NCBI RefSeq assembly: GCF_001445575.1
Contig: NZ_CP013200.1
Span: 2,232,001-2,296,000 of the forward strand
Length of the DNA stretch: 64,000 nt
Source of the DNA: Arthrobacter alpinus
GTDB taxonomy: Bacteria > Actinomycetota > Actinomycetes > Actinomycetales > Micrococcaceae
Reading direction: 5' to 3'
The stretch's first letter is position 1. Every line of letters starts with the position of its first letter. Below are positions 55,753 to 64,000 of the stretch, in pieces. Position numbers and translations under genes: made by a program. Below the pieces are notes generated by a model. It worked only from the letters and a program-made list of their open reading frames with translations, searched no databases and was not told the DNA's origin.

Positions 55753-56903
55753 TGGGAAGCACGGGGCAGGATCAGGTGAGCTCACTCACTTCTCGCAGTT
55801 CGATCGCGACAGCGGCACGCATTGTTGTCAAGGTCGGTTCCTCGTCATTGACATCTGTTGCTGGCGGGATCGACGAAGAGGCGCTGACGAAGCTGGCGGC
55901 TGTGCTTGCACAGCGCCAGCTGGCCGGGTCCGAGATCATTCTGGTTTCCTCGGGTGCCATTTCTGCAGGTTTGTTGCCTCTGGGACTGTCCAAGCGGCCC
56001 AAGGACCTGGCCACTCAACAGGCTGCTGCCAGCGTGGGGCAGGGCCTGTTGATGGCGCACTACAACCGGGCCTTCGCATCGCATGGTGTGACAGCCTCAC
56101 AGGTCCTCCTGACGGCTGAAGACCTTTCTCGGCGGCATCAGTATGTCAACGCCCACCGGGCCTTGGAGCGTCTGCTGCACTTGGGCGTGGTGCCGATTGT
56201 TAATGAAAATGACACGGTTGCCACGCATGAGATCCGTTTTGGCGATAACGACAGGCTGGCTGCCCTGGTGGCCCACCTGATCAAGGCCGACGCCTTGGTG
56301 CTGCTCTCCGACGTCGACTCCCTTTATGACGGACCTCCTTCGGAAGGGGCCACCCGCATCAGTCAGGTGGATTCCGCCGAAGACCTCGAAGGCATTGTCA
56401 TAGGCAGTGCCGGCAAGGCAGGGATCGGCACCGGCGGCATGGCCACCAAGGTCCAGGCGGCCATGATCGCAGCCGAAACCGGAATCCCGGCACTTGTCAC
56501 CTCCACTGACCAAGCAGCGCAAGCCTTGGCGGGGGAGGACGTGGGAACGTGGTTCGGCATTAACGGCAACAAGCGCCCCGTCCGCATGCTCTGGCTGGCT
56601 CACTTGGCTGACATTCGTGGCCGTTTGGTCTTGGACGACGGCGCCGTCCGTGCTGTGGGGGAGCGGAACAAATCGCTCCTGCCAGCCGGCATCACGGCCG
56701 TTACAGGTGATTTCGACGCCGGAGATGCGGTAGAAATCAGCGACTCCGAAGGCAATGTTTTTGCCCACGGTCTGGTGAACTACCGGCATTCGGACCTGCC
56801 GCAAATGCTGGGACGCTCAACCAAGGCGTTAGCCAAAGAATTGGGTCGCGAGTTTGAGCGTGTTGTGGTCCATGTAGACGATCTGGTCTTGCTCAACGCC
56901 TAG
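55752..56903 (+). CDS. proB: glutamate 5-kinase
   Basis: A 383-residue kinase for the first step of proline synthesis. The amino acid kinase domain has VVKVGSSSLTS, SSGAISAGLLPLG and NENDTVATHEIRFGDNDRLAA; a C-terminal PUA domain follows (RGRLVLDDGAVRAV). Coupled to obg; proA follows after 55 bp. Confidence 0.95.
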   Translation: MGSTGQDQVSSLTSRSSIATAARIVVKVGSSSLTSVAGGIDEEALTKLAAVLAQRQLAGSEIILVSSGAISAGLLPLGLSKRPKDLATQQAAASVGQGLLMAHYNRAFASHGVTASQVLLTAEDLSRRHQYVNAHRALERLLHLGVVPIVNENDTVATHEIRFGDNDRLAALVAHLIKADALVLLSDVDSLYDGPPSEGATRISQVDSAEDLEGIVIGSAGKAGIGTGGMATKVQAAMIAAETGIPALVTSTDQAAQALAGEDVGTWFGINGNKRPVRMLWLAHLADIRGRLVLDDGAVRAVGERNKSLLPAGITAVTGDFDAGDAVEISDSEGNVFAHGLVNYRHSDLPQMLGRSTKALAKELGREFERVVVHVDDLVLLNA

Positions 56904-56958
56904 GCTGGCTGCGGCCCCCATCACAGCGCGGTGAGCGCCGGTACCTTAGACTTGGGTC

Positions 56959-58239
56959 ATGACCGAGCAGATTGTTGAAGTTAATGTCGCCTCTGAAGTT
57001 AAGGCGATCACCGACCGCGCCCGCAGGGCCGCCCGCCGCATGGCTGGAGCGAACCGTGCCTGGAAAGACAAGGGGCTGCGTGCCATTGCCAAGGCATTGG
57101 TGGCGAACCAGGAAATCATTTTGGCAGCTAACGCCAAGGACGTGGCCGCAGGCCGGGTAAACGGCACCTCGGTCCCCATGCTCGATCGGCTGACCTTGAC
57201 CAAACCGCGGATGCAGGGTCTGGCCGATGCGCTGGAAAACCTGGCAACCTTGCCCGATCCCGTCGGCAACGTGGTGCGGGGGCAGACACTTCCCAACGGT
57301 TTGCGCATGCGCCAGATCAACGTGCCTATGGGGGTTGTGGCCGCCATCTATGAGGCACGTCCCAACGTCACGGTAGACATCGCCGGACTTGCGCTCAAGA
57401 GCGGCAACGCCGTTATTCTGCGCGGAGGCACTGCCGCGGCAAACACCAACAAGGCGCTTCTGAGCATCCTGCGGGATGCCCTCGATTCTGTCGGCCTGCC
57501 CTCGGACGCCGTTCAGTCCGTGGATCAGTTCGGCCGCGAGGGTGCCAACTTGATCATGAAGGCTCGCGGTGCCGTGGACGTGCTCATTCCCCGTGGCGGC
57601 CGCGATCTCATCCAAACAGTCGTCAACAATTCATCCGTCCCCGTCATTGAAACGGGGGAGGGTAATGTGCACATCTTCATCGACGCCAGTGCGAAGGAAG
57701 AGATGAGCGTGGACATTTTGCTCAACGCCAAGACTCAGCGTCCCAGCGTCTGCAACGCTGTTGAAACGCTGCTGGTGCACAAGGACAGCAAAGTCCTTTC
57801 GCCGGTACTTTCGGCGCTGGTGAAGGCCGGGGTCCGGCTGCACGTTGACCCGCGTGTACAGGCGGTGCTGCCCGCAGGAATCACGGCGGAGGCTGCCACC
57901 GACGAGGACTGGGCCACCGAATACATGGACCTGGACTTGGCCGTAAAAATGGTCGATTCCATGGATGAGGCCATCAAGCACATCCGTACATGGACCACCG
58001 GACACACCGAAGCCATTTTGACCAACGATCTCGCCAATGCTGAGAAGTTTATTGCTGAGGTTGATTCCGCAGCCGTCATTGTCAATGCCAGCACCCGATT
58101 TACCGACGGCGGAGAACTCGGACTCGGTGCTGAAGTAGGTATTTCCACTCAGAAACTTCATGCCCGCGGGCCCATGGGGCTCTCGGAACTGACTACCACC
58201 AAGTGGATCGTGCAAGGCGAAGGCCAAGTTCGGGGCTAA
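56959..58239 (+). CDS. proA: glutamate-5-semialdehyde dehydrogenase
   Basis: A 426-residue gamma-glutamyl phosphate reductase that follows ProB in proline synthesis. Landmarks: PMGVVAAIYEARPNVTVD, ALKSGNAVILRGG, VIETGEGNVHIFID, catalytic Cys in RPSVCNAVETLLVH (~261), and LGLGAEVGISTQKLHARGPMG. Normal length. Confidence 0.96.
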   Translation: MTEQIVEVNVASEVKAITDRARRAARRMAGANRAWKDKGLRAIAKALVANQEIILAANAKDVAAGRVNGTSVPMLDRLTLTKPRMQGLADALENLATLPDPVGNVVRGQTLPNGLRMRQINVPMGVVAAIYEARPNVTVDIAGLALKSGNAVILRGGTAAANTNKALLSILRDALDSVGLPSDAVQSVDQFGREGANLIMKARGAVDVLIPRGGRDLIQTVVNNSSVPVIETGEGNVHIFIDASAKEEMSVDILLNAKTQRPSVCNAVETLLVHKDSKVLSPVLSALVKAGVRLHVDPRVQAVLPAGITAEAATDEDWATEYMDLDLAVKMVDSMDEAIKHIRTWTTGHTEAILTNDLANAEKFIAEVDSAAVIVNASTRFTDGGELGLGAEVGISTQKLHARGPMGLSELTTTKWIVQGEGQVRG

Positions 58240-58253
58240 CTAGCCAAAAATGT

Positions 58254-58273
58254 GGGTCCAACCACTTGGACCC
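58254..58273 (+). terminator. weak hairpin after proA
   Basis: GGGTCCAA pairs with TTGGACCC around CCAC. Without a T-tract it may only attenuate transcription. Confidence 0.4.
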
Positions 58274-58417
58274 TAGAAAAGTGGCTCAGTGTGGCGCACA
58301 CGGCGTTGATGGTGCGCCACGGTGAGCCGATTGCACGTACCATTAGAAGAAATACAAGCAACAATTGGCTAGGTGCGGAGAAAAAACCGCCCGGCCGCGT
58401 ACCCAAGGGGAGAAATA

Positions 58418-58663
58418 ATGCTGACCCAGCTTGCCGGCGTCGTACTGGCCGCCGCAGAAGAACACGAACTCGCGCCGTTGATTGCGCCGCCGTTTGTGGT
58501 TGGCGGCGTCATGCTTGCTGGCCTGTTGTTGCTGATGTTTGTGACGGTGTCGTTCATGAACTTGGGTAACCGTCACGCGGCCGTTCCGGAGACGGAAGAT
58601 CCGCACCGCCAGCACACCAACAAGCACCTGCACGGCCACGACTCGGCGTCCTCCAATCACTGA
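58418..58663 (+). CDS. small single-pass membrane protein
   Basis: An 81-residue protein with one membrane helix ([21 protein letters not shown], about residues 25-46) and a His-rich, charged C-terminal tail ([12 protein letters not shown]). GGGGAGA precedes ATG 58418. No family function is known to me. Its position between proA and nadD is common in Micrococcaceae. Confidence 0.75.
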   Translation: MLTQLAGVVLAAAEEHELAPLIAPPFVVGGVMLAGLLLLMFVTVSFMNLGNRHAAVPETEDPHRQHTNKHLHGHDSASSNH

Positions 58664-58721
58664 GGAAACTCTCCGGGTATCTTCGGTTGAAGGTACCCGG
58701 GACCGTCTCCGGGTTGGAGTC

Positions 58722-59339
58722 ATGGGTGGCACGTTCGATCCGATCCACCATGGACACCTTGTTGCAGCAAGTGAAGTTGCAAGCGTTTTTGAACTTGATG
58801 AAGTAGTTTTTGTGCCCACCGGCCAGCCTTGGCAAAAAGCCAAGGACCAGGTCAGTGCCGCTGAACACCGTTACTTGATGACAGTGATTGCCACGGCAGC
58901 GAATCCGCGGTTCACCGTCAGCAGGGTGGACATTGACCGTCCGGGTCTCACCTACACCATTGATACGCTGCGGGATTTGCACAAAGCACGTCCCGACGCG
59001 GACCTCTTCTTCATTACAGGTGCCGATGCCATGGCCCAGATCATGTCATGGAAAGACAATGATGAGCTGTGGGATCTAGCCCATTTTGTGGGTGTCACCC
59101 GTCCCGGGCATGTGCTCGATGACAGGGGCCGAACCGATGTAAGTTTGCTGGAAGTGCCCGCGATGGCGATCTCTTCCACCGACTGCCGCAAACGCGTGGC
59201 AGAGCAAAACCCCGTTTGGTATCTAGTTCCAGACGGCGTGGTGCAATATATTGCCAAGTATGGGCTGTACGTGCAACCCGGCGCAGATGCCAGTGCAGGC
59301 ATGCTGCCGGTGACCAAAGAGAACCGAATGAGTAAGTGA
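58722..59339 (+). CDS. nadD: nicotinate-nucleotide adenylyltransferase
   Basis: A 205-residue nucleotidyltransferase making deamido-NAD from nicotinate mononucleotide and ATP. It begins [20 protein letters not shown] with the HxGH ATP motif, then [21 protein letters not shown], and the C-terminal [10 protein letters not shown] motif. ATG 58722 is the only in-frame start codon near the conserved N-terminus. Its stop overlaps the next gene (TGATG). Confidence 0.95.
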   Translation: MGGTFDPIHHGHLVAASEVASVFELDEVVFVPTGQPWQKAKDQVSAAEHRYLMTVIATAANPRFTVSRVDIDRPGLTYTIDTLRDLHKARPDADLFFITGADAMAQIMSWKDNDELWDLAHFVGVTRPGHVLDDRGRTDVSLLEVPAMAISSTDCRKRVAEQNPVWYLVPDGVVQYIAKYGLYVQPGADASAGMLPVTKENRMSK

Positions 59340-61048
59340 TGAGCAAGGAAACAGAGCCGATTCTCAGCCGCAGGCAAATGCGCGAGAAGTCGGCAAAGAC
59401 AACTGGCGCCCCGGAGAAATCTGCGGCGCCTGCCGGCGTTGCGCCTGTTTCGCCTACCCCTGCCGCACCTGAGGCGCCTGCACCTGGGGTGCCCGTATCC
59501 GAGGCGCCTGCACCTGAGTTGCCCGTCAAGACGCCTCCGGCCTCCGATGCAGCACTGCCGCGTGAACGCGAATCCCAGATCAGAGCACGTGACAGGGCCG
59601 CGTTGCGGGCCTTCAAGGAGCTCGCTGATTCGCCGGCCCAGGATCCGTTGCCGTCACGAAAGGCGCTGCGTCAGGCTCAGCTCGACGCCGAGCGTGCCCC
59701 CATCACCGCTCTGAACCCCGTGGTGTCCGTCAGGGCAACAGCAGCTACGGTCACCAGTTCCCCGCCAACGAAGCCGCCCACACAGCCCCGCCCCGGAGTT
59801 GTCAGGCCTACGGACGATGCCGCAGTTGATGGCGCTTCGGTCACCGTTGCGGTACCGGCGCCCGTGCCTGCGCCGCGAACCAGGGGAGGCCGCCGGGCCG
59901 CTGCCAATGGCAAGTTTGTCGCTCCCGTCCGTTCCGCCACCGGGCAAGGCGAGAATCATCGTGATGATGATGCTGCGGCCCAGACGGTTACCCCTGCAGC
60001 AGTTAACGTGCCCAGCCCCCCGACGACGAAGCCGGGCAGTGGATCGGTGTCTTCTGTAGCTCCAGAAGTTGCCGCGTTGACTGTGTCTGAAGCACCCACT
60101 CTGGAAGCAGTCGCGGATGCCGCACAGGCGCCAGGCGCGGACACCTCGAACACGGAGGGGCAGCACGCAGCTGAGCCCAGTGCTCATGTCCCGCCCCTGC
60201 CCGGTCTTGTGCCTGGCGGCGACTATTACCCAAACTCGGCTGGCCCTCCTGTGGCCCCAAGCACCCAAGACCTGCAACTTCTCGCTGCAGAAAAGGCAGA
60301 GGCTGAGCGGACAGCCATTTTGGCCCAGCGTGCCCAAGCCCGTGAACGGCTGGCACAGGAGAACGCCAAGAACCGTCGACCCGCGGCGGATCCCACGGCA
60401 ACCAACAATCTGGCCATGGTCACGCCCCTGGAATTCATTGATGTTCCGGGGATTGACCGGCCAGTAATGCGTCCGCCCTCCACTACCCATGTGCCGATCG
60501 TGACGCGCAGCACCCCGCGCCAGGTACCGGCACGGCCAACGGGCCCGGTTCCTGATAAGAGAAATCCTGCCGCAACGCCGGAGCGTCCGGCGGGTTCTGG
60601 GCAGGGTGCACCACATCGTGGAGCATCTGGAACGAGTGTTCCCAACGTCAGTGCCGAACGGTTCGATGCAGCTTTGGCAGCACGTGCAGCGCACAGACCA
60701 GGTCCGGGAAACCGTCCCTTGACGGGTGGCCGAAGCAGCACGCTGAAGCGTGCCGAGGCCATGGCAGCCGTGGATCACGGTGCCTCTGTGGCTGTTCCGT
60801 CACCGGTATCCGCGGCACGTCCCAGTGCGCAGCCGATAAAGGCAGCCGCTGATACGGCGCCGGTGCAACGCTCACAAATGCCGCCCATGCCCGCGGATTA
60901 CGCCCACGGGCTGGAACCGCTGGATGCCATGACTGCTGGGTTGGGCCGCACGCAGCGCAATCTCTTCATTCAGTGGGGCAGCATCATTCTTGGCGGCGCG
61001 GCTTTCGTGGCTGGAGCCATCATGGTCTTGACCAACATTCTTAACTAG
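59339..61048 (+). CDS. Ala/Pro-rich protein with C-terminal membrane anchor
   Basis: A 569-residue, mostly low-complexity protein rich in Ala, Pro, Thr and Val. Basic patches such as LSRRQMREKSAK lie near the N-terminus, and one membrane helix near the C-terminus (WGSIILGGAAFVAGAIMVLTN) ends in only a few residues. It has a Lys/Arg/Glu-rich coiled-coil-like stretch at about residues 318-350 (AEKAEAERTAILAQRAQARERLA). Function unknown; such proteins sit between nadD and rsfS in relatives. Translation is coupled to nadD. Confidence 0.75.
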   Translation: MSKETEPILSRRQMREKSAKTTGAPEKSAAPAGVAPVSPTPAAPEAPAPGVPVSEAPAPELPVKTPPASDAALPRERESQIRARDRAALRAFKELADSPAQDPLPSRKALRQAQLDAERAPITALNPVVSVRATAATVTSSPPTKPPTQPRPGVVRPTDDAAVDGASVTVAVPAPVPAPRTRGGRRAAANGKFVAPVRSATGQGENHRDDDAAAQTVTPAAVNVPSPPTTKPGSGSVSSVAPEVAALTVSEAPTLEAVADAAQAPGADTSNTEGQHAAEPSAHVPPLPGLVPGGDYYPNSAGPPVAPSTQDLQLLAAEKAEAERTAILAQRAQARERLAQENAKNRRPAADPTATNNLAMVTPLEFIDVPGIDRPVMRPPSTTHVPIVTRSTPRQVPARPTGPVPDKRNPAATPERPAGSGQGAPHRGASGTSVPNVSAERFDAALAARAAHRPGPGNRPLTGGRSSTLKRAEAMAAVDHGASVAVPSPVSAARPSAQPIKAAADTAPVQRSQMPPMPADYAHGLEPLDAMTAGLGRTQRNLFIQWGSIILGGAAFVAGAIMVLTNILN

Positions 61049-61075
61049 TTTTTTACAACAATCAAAGGAACACCA

Positions 61076-61468
61076 GTGACAGCAACACAACAGTCCATTG
61101 ACCTGGCACGCGCTGCGGCGCGGGCAGCATCGGACAAACTGGCTCAGGATGTGACAGCCATCGACGTCAGTGAGCGTCTGGCCATCACCGATATCTTCTT
61201 CATCGCCTCCGCTCCCACCGAGCGTCAGGTTAACGCCATCGTTGACGGTATCGAAGACGAATTGCACAACTTTGGTCTGCGTCCGGTTCGCCGCGAAGGA
61301 CGGTCAGGTGGCCGTTGGGTCCTGCTCGACTATGCCGACATCGTTATCCACGTGCAGCACGAAGAGGACCGTGTCTTCTACGCCCTGGAGCGGCTCTACG
61401 GGGAATGCCCCGTCATCGACCTGCAGCTTGATGCGGCCGACCCGTCGGTTGCCCCTGCCGCAGAGTAA
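61076..61468 (+). CDS. rsfS: ribosome silencing factor
   Basis: A 130-residue RsfS/Iojap protein that binds L14 and blocks subunit joining in stationary phase. Landmarks: DIFFIASAPTERQVNAIVDGIED, GLRPVRREGRSGGRWVLLDYADIVIHV, and the C-terminal FYALERLYGECP. GTG 61076 follows AAAGGA. Confidence 0.94.
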   Translation: MTATQQSIDLARAAARAASDKLAQDVTAIDVSERLAITDIFFIASAPTERQVNAIVDGIEDELHNFGLRPVRREGRSGGRWVLLDYADIVIHVQHEEDRVFYALERLYGECPVIDLQLDAADPSVAPAAE

Positions 61469-61534
61469 TGAGAAGACCAGAATCAGCACTCTGAATTGCC
61501 CCGTGTGGGGCTCTGGATGGGACATTATCACTTG

Positions 61535-62284
61535 ATGGTTAACCACTCACCTGGGCGTTCAGTCCTGCAGCCCGCCGGTCCACGCCGGCGGGTGATTTTT
61601 TGGCGCCACGGCCGTACATCGTGGAATGCTGCCGGACGCTTCCAAGGACAAAGCGACATTCCCCTGGATGACGTTGGCGCCTCTCAGGCGAGCCGAGCAG
61701 CGGCCCTACTCGCCGGTAAATTGGGTCCTGCCAGCAATGCAGAACACGCTGTGCGGATCATTTCCTCGGATCTGTCCCGCGCCTACTCCACTGCACAGGA
61801 ATTAGCTTCGTTAACCGGCGCACCGGTCGTGGCGGATCCGCGCCTGCGGGAAACCTTTGGCGGGGAGTGGGAGGGTAAGACCTTCGAGGAGATCATCTCC
61901 AGCTATCCCGAACAAATTAAGCTCTGGCAGCGTGATGAGCCAGGTGTCCGGGCCGGTGGGGGAGAGACCCGCGTTGAAGTGGCACAGCGGATGGTGGACG
62001 CCGTTTTGGACAGTGTGGCGGAATTGCCCGACGGCGGCACTTTGGTCGTGGCCACACACGGCGGGGCTACCCGGGTGGCCCTGGCTAAGATCCTGGGTCT
62101 GCCCGAGCCATTGTGGCGCACGCTGTCCGGTCTCTCCAACTGCCATTGGTCAGTGGTTGAAACTGCTGATCCTGCTGATGCAGGGACGGCGGTGGGGCGC
62201 TGGCGATTGCTTGAACACAATGTCGGAACGCTTCCGCAGCCCTATCAAACACCCGAAGATCTAGCCGAACCGGTGGAGGACTAA
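61535..62284 (+). CDS. histidine phosphatase family protein
   Basis: A ~249-residue phosphoglycerate mutase-like phosphatase. Catalytic block VIFWRHGRTSWNAAGRFQG with the phosphohistidine near residue 26, RAYSTAQELA, RETFGGEWEGKTFEEI, and the second His in VVATHGGATRVAL (~175). It probably dephosphorylates a small metabolite; rsfS neighbours of this type are sometimes annotated as glucosyl-3-phosphoglycerate phosphatase-like, but I do not commit. Start uncertain: ATG 61535, ATG 61517 and TTG 61496 are all open and none has a clear ribosome-binding site. Confidence 0.85.
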   Translation: MVNHSPGRSVLQPAGPRRRVIFWRHGRTSWNAAGRFQGQSDIPLDDVGASQASRAAALLAGKLGPASNAEHAVRIISSDLSRAYSTAQELASLTGAPVVADPRLRETFGGEWEGKTFEEIISSYPEQIKLWQRDEPGVRAGGGETRVEVAQRMVDAVLDSVAELPDGGTLVVATHGGATRVALAKILGLPEPLWRTLSGLSNCHWSVVETADPADAGTAVGRWRLLEHNVGTLPQPYQTPEDLAEPVED

Positions 62285-62397
62285 CGTCCAAGACAATCGC
62301 CGATTTGGCACTACGCCAAAACGTGCTCTAAGATAGACAGGTTGCTTCAGCCAAGACCGACAGGTCAGGGAAAAAGCAACAAGGCAACAAAGTGTTT

Positions 62398-62473
62398 GGG
62401 GCTGTGGCGCAGCTGGTAGCGCACCTGCATGGCATGCAGGGGGTCAGGGGTTCGAGTCCCCTCAGCTCCACCA
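62398..62473 (+). tRNA. tRNA-Ala (anticodon GGC), copy 1
   Basis: A 76-nt cloverleaf: acceptor GGGGCTG/CAGCTCC, anticodon stem CCTGC/GCAGG with loop ATGGCAT giving GGC, T-loop GGTTCGAGTCC, and encoded CCA. Confidence 0.96.
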
Positions 62474-62532
62474 AACACACCGAGAAGTGGAAACACTAAA
62501 CGGTGCGTTATAACTGAATATCGAAAAGTTTT

Positions 62533-62608
62533 GGGGCTGTGGCGCAGCTGGTAGCGCACCTGCATGGCATGCAGGGGGTCAGGGGTTCGAGTCCCCTCAG
62601 CTCCACCA
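62533..62608 (+). tRNA. tRNA-Ala (anticodon GGC), copy 2
   Basis: Identical to the copy 135 bp upstream, with similar flanking GTTT and CCAAA bases, so a tandem duplication. Confidence 0.96.
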
Positions 62609-62612
62609 AAAC

Positions 62613-62651
62613 AAAGTCCGGCCATCTACTTCGTAGGTGGCCGGACTTTTT
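62613..62651 (+). terminator. terminator of the tRNA-Ala pair
   Basis: A 17-bp stem (62613-62629 with 62633-62649, one G-T pair) around TTC, ending in TTTTT. Confidence 0.92.
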
Positions 62652-62849
62652 GCACGCCCAAGAAATCCAAGGACGGCCGGATGGCCGCGCTGCCGGGCAG
62701 CCGCACTACCGGACGGCCAGGATTGGGATCTGGGCTGCGCACTCAGCGGGCACAAATTCACCAAGATCGTGCCCGCAGTGGCACAATGATGGCGTGTCCA
62801 CGCCAGAATCTCCTCTCATTCCCGCCCCCTGCAACTTTGAGCCGATGCC

Positions 62850-63251
62850 ATGAGATGCCCCTGTCACAGCGGTGAGCTGTTCGAGAGCTGCTGCGCTAAA
62901 TACCTCACGGTTACTGTTGGCGGGCAGCCCGGCTACCCGCCCACGGCTGAAGCGTTGATGCGTTCGCGCTTTAGTGCCTTCGCCCTGAACGATGCGGACT
63001 ATCTCCTGCGCACCTGGCACTCGGATGAACGCCCGGAGTCGCTGGAGCTGGATCCCGATCAGCAGTGGTACCTGCTGGAAATCCTCGGCACGCAACGCGG
63101 CGGCCCCTTTGATAGCGATGGCGTGGTCACCTTCCGCGCGCACTACCGCTCGGCTGCCAACCGGAAGCTGCGTGATTCTTTCACGGAAACCAGCAGCTTC
63201 GCCAAAGTCGGCAAACAGTGGCTGTACGTCAAAGCACTAGATCTTCAGTAG
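62850..63251 (+). CDS. ychJ: YchJ family protein
   Basis: A 133-residue YchJ/UPF0225 protein. It starts with a SEC-C-like zinc motif CPCHSGELFESCC (residues 3-15), then the NTF2-like core with EALMRSRFSAFALNDADYLLRTW and GVVTFRAHYR. Exact function is unknown. The N-terminus matches the family, so ATG 62850 is secure. Confidence 0.92.
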   Translation: MRCPCHSGELFESCCAKYLTVTVGGQPGYPPTAEALMRSRFSAFALNDADYLLRTWHSDERPESLELDPDQQWYLLEILGTQRGGPFDSDGVVTFRAHYRSAANRKLRDSFTETSSFAKVGKQWLYVKALDLQ

Positions 63252-63289
63252 TCTCCCTCGTCGGCTGGGCCAGGTTCTGGCGCAGCCAA

Positions 63290-63617
63290 TCATGAGGGGC
63301 CCAGATTATTCTTGACCTCCATATTGCGCACATCAATCATGTTCCACGCGAACTTGCGCCGGACCGCAAACGCTAAGGTCACAGCCGGGTTCAAGTAAGC
63401 GCCGCTGACACCGCCAGCAACATGGACACCCAGCACCACAGCCAAGGCCCAACCCCCACGTGATCAGCAGCCAGTCCCCGGCGGCCATGAAAATCGTTGT
63501 GTCAGTGGCAGCACGGCTACTGCCCGGAAATGCCACGACGGCCATAGCGACTACCCCGTCACCAAAACAAATCAAGACGAACGTGCCGAGGAATTCCGCG
63601 AGCAGTTCTCCCCACAC
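63290..63617 (-). pseudogene. aquaporin/glycerol facilitator (MIP) remnant
   Basis: On the minus strand, LLAEFLGTFVLICFGDGVVAMAVV and a second helix (DWLLITWG) match the N-terminal part of MIP channels. Then a one-base gain in the G run at 63453-63457 shifts the frame. The other frame continues WALAVVLGVHVAGG and SGAYLNPAVTLAFAVRR with the first NPA motif, then ends at 63290 after unrelated residues. The second half with the second NPA is missing, so this is a decayed fragment. GTG 63617 is the likely former start. Confidence 0.82.
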
Positions 63618-63741
63618 TCCGCCCAGACGTTTGACTCCGCTGCCATCCCGAACGCTTCTGCGCTGCTGTGATTTCAGGCACGCTGAGGTGTGGGGGAACG
63701 TTTCGCCAGATCGCCAAAACACGGCACGGTAGAGTTGACCG

Positions 63742-64000
63742 GTGGAGGAAAATAGCGCTAACCCAGGCACCCGAGTCGACTCAGGCCAGCCAGTCAGTAC
63801 TGTCACGGCAGGTAGTGGCAGTAGTAACAGCCTTGCCTTTGATTTTGGGCAGTTGCGGAGGTTTCCCGACATTGAGGCGGCGAACCTCTTTGCCCACGAC
63901 CCCACCGATGAGTTGATCCTGAGGGAGGCGGCCAGTGCCCTGGCAATATCCGACGGCGGACACGTCGCCATTGTGGGGGACCGGTACGGCGCGCTGACCC
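63742..64000 (+). CDS. class I SAM-dependent methyltransferase, RsmC-like N-terminus (cut by window end)
   Basis: An open frame from GTG 63742 to the window end (86 codons). After a Ser/Thr-rich start it reads LRRFPDIEAANLFAHDPTDELILREAA and HVAIVGDRYGALT. The pattern Asp-x-x-x-L-I-L-x-E-A and the GDRYGAL strand resemble the N-terminal domain of RsmC/RlmG-type 16S/23S rRNA guanine-N2 methyltransferases. The catalytic half lies outside the window, so the assignment is tentative. Confidence 0.65.
   Translation, partial: MEENSANPGTRVDSGQPVSTVTAGSGSSNSLAFDFGQLRRFPDIEAANLFAHDPTDELILREAASALAISDGGHVAIVGDRYGALT

Noticed and set aside
62365..62625. Minus-strand ORF with protein text such as GTRTPDPLHAMQVRYQLRHSP, twice
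   Set aside because: This is the antisense translation of the two tRNA-Ala genes, a well-known spurious annotation. The similar frames antisense to tRNA-Gly (25892-26158) and tRNA-Pro (26175-26423) are rejected for the same reason.

Overview
The window looks like a piece of a Micrococcaceae (Arthrobacter-like) actinobacterial chromosome. The grounds are the gene content and order: tig-clpP1-clpP2-clpX, ileS-folC-DUF4233-ndk, rne-rplU-rpmA-obg-proB-proA-nadD-rsfS. Supporting signs are the two clpP genes, a mycothiol-type nitroreductase homologue, a short-stem-I ileS T-box, the moderately high G+C of the core genes and many GTG starts. Genus-level placement is inference.

Positions 1-10550 form an accessory island, visibly richer in A+T than the rest. 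Its core (558-9512) is a defence-type locus. Four genes lie nose-to-tail on the plus strand: a MORC/MutL-like GHKL ATPase (broken by a one-base frameshift), a Z1 helicase-like ATPase, a PD-(D/E)XK (DUF4420) nuclease-like protein and an AIPR protein. A DNA cytosine-5 methyltransferase converges on them and overlaps their 3' end. The parts match the restriction-modification-linked MORC/Z1 systems predicted by comparative genomics, so the family is not new; biochemistry for this combination is, to my knowledge, thin. The island ends in about 1 kb of gene-free DNA on the 3' side of a tRNA-Arg(UCU) gene, a typical integration site, but no integrase is visible.

Positions 10551-26490 carry tRNA-Arg, an SSB paralogue, a lipoprotein, EttA, two divergent hot-dog thioesterases, an osmC-mscS-glbO stress operon, a secreted SGNH lipase, aminopeptidase N, two paralogous membrane proteins, RpiB, a Fpg/Nei glycosylase with a 57-bp in-frame tandem duplication, tRNA-Gly and tRNA-Pro.

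Positions 26491-46960 carry the protein quality-control set (tig, clpP1, clpP2, clpX), a DsbA-like nitroreductase homologue, a likely glucuronic-acid/mannose glycolipid pair (GT4 glycosyltransferase and UDP-glucose dehydrogenase) with an SGNH hydrolase, valS, mepB, a DUF488 gene, a short-chain dehydrogenase, the T-box-controlled ileS-folC-DUF4233 run, ndk, and a frameshifted VKOR gene.

Positions 46960-64000 carry RNase E/G, a TPP-riboswitch-controlled ThiD-TenA fusion, rplU-rpmA-obg-proB-proA, a small membrane protein, nadD, an Ala/Pro-rich membrane protein, rsfS, a histidine phosphatase, two identical tRNA-Ala(GGC) genes, a YchJ protein, an aquaporin-family remnant, and the start of an RsmC-like methyltransferase cut by the window end.

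The intergenic spaces hold several small palindromic or tandem repeats: a 60-bp REP-like pair at 13761 and 46185, a 16-bp minisatellite at 16148, and a GGGCCCC-CGARCTTGCGAG repeat at 18216 that reappears inside the glycosylase gene at 25105. Three genes carry single-base frameshifts (near 1508, 46845 and 63455), so either real decay or residual assembly errors should be considered.
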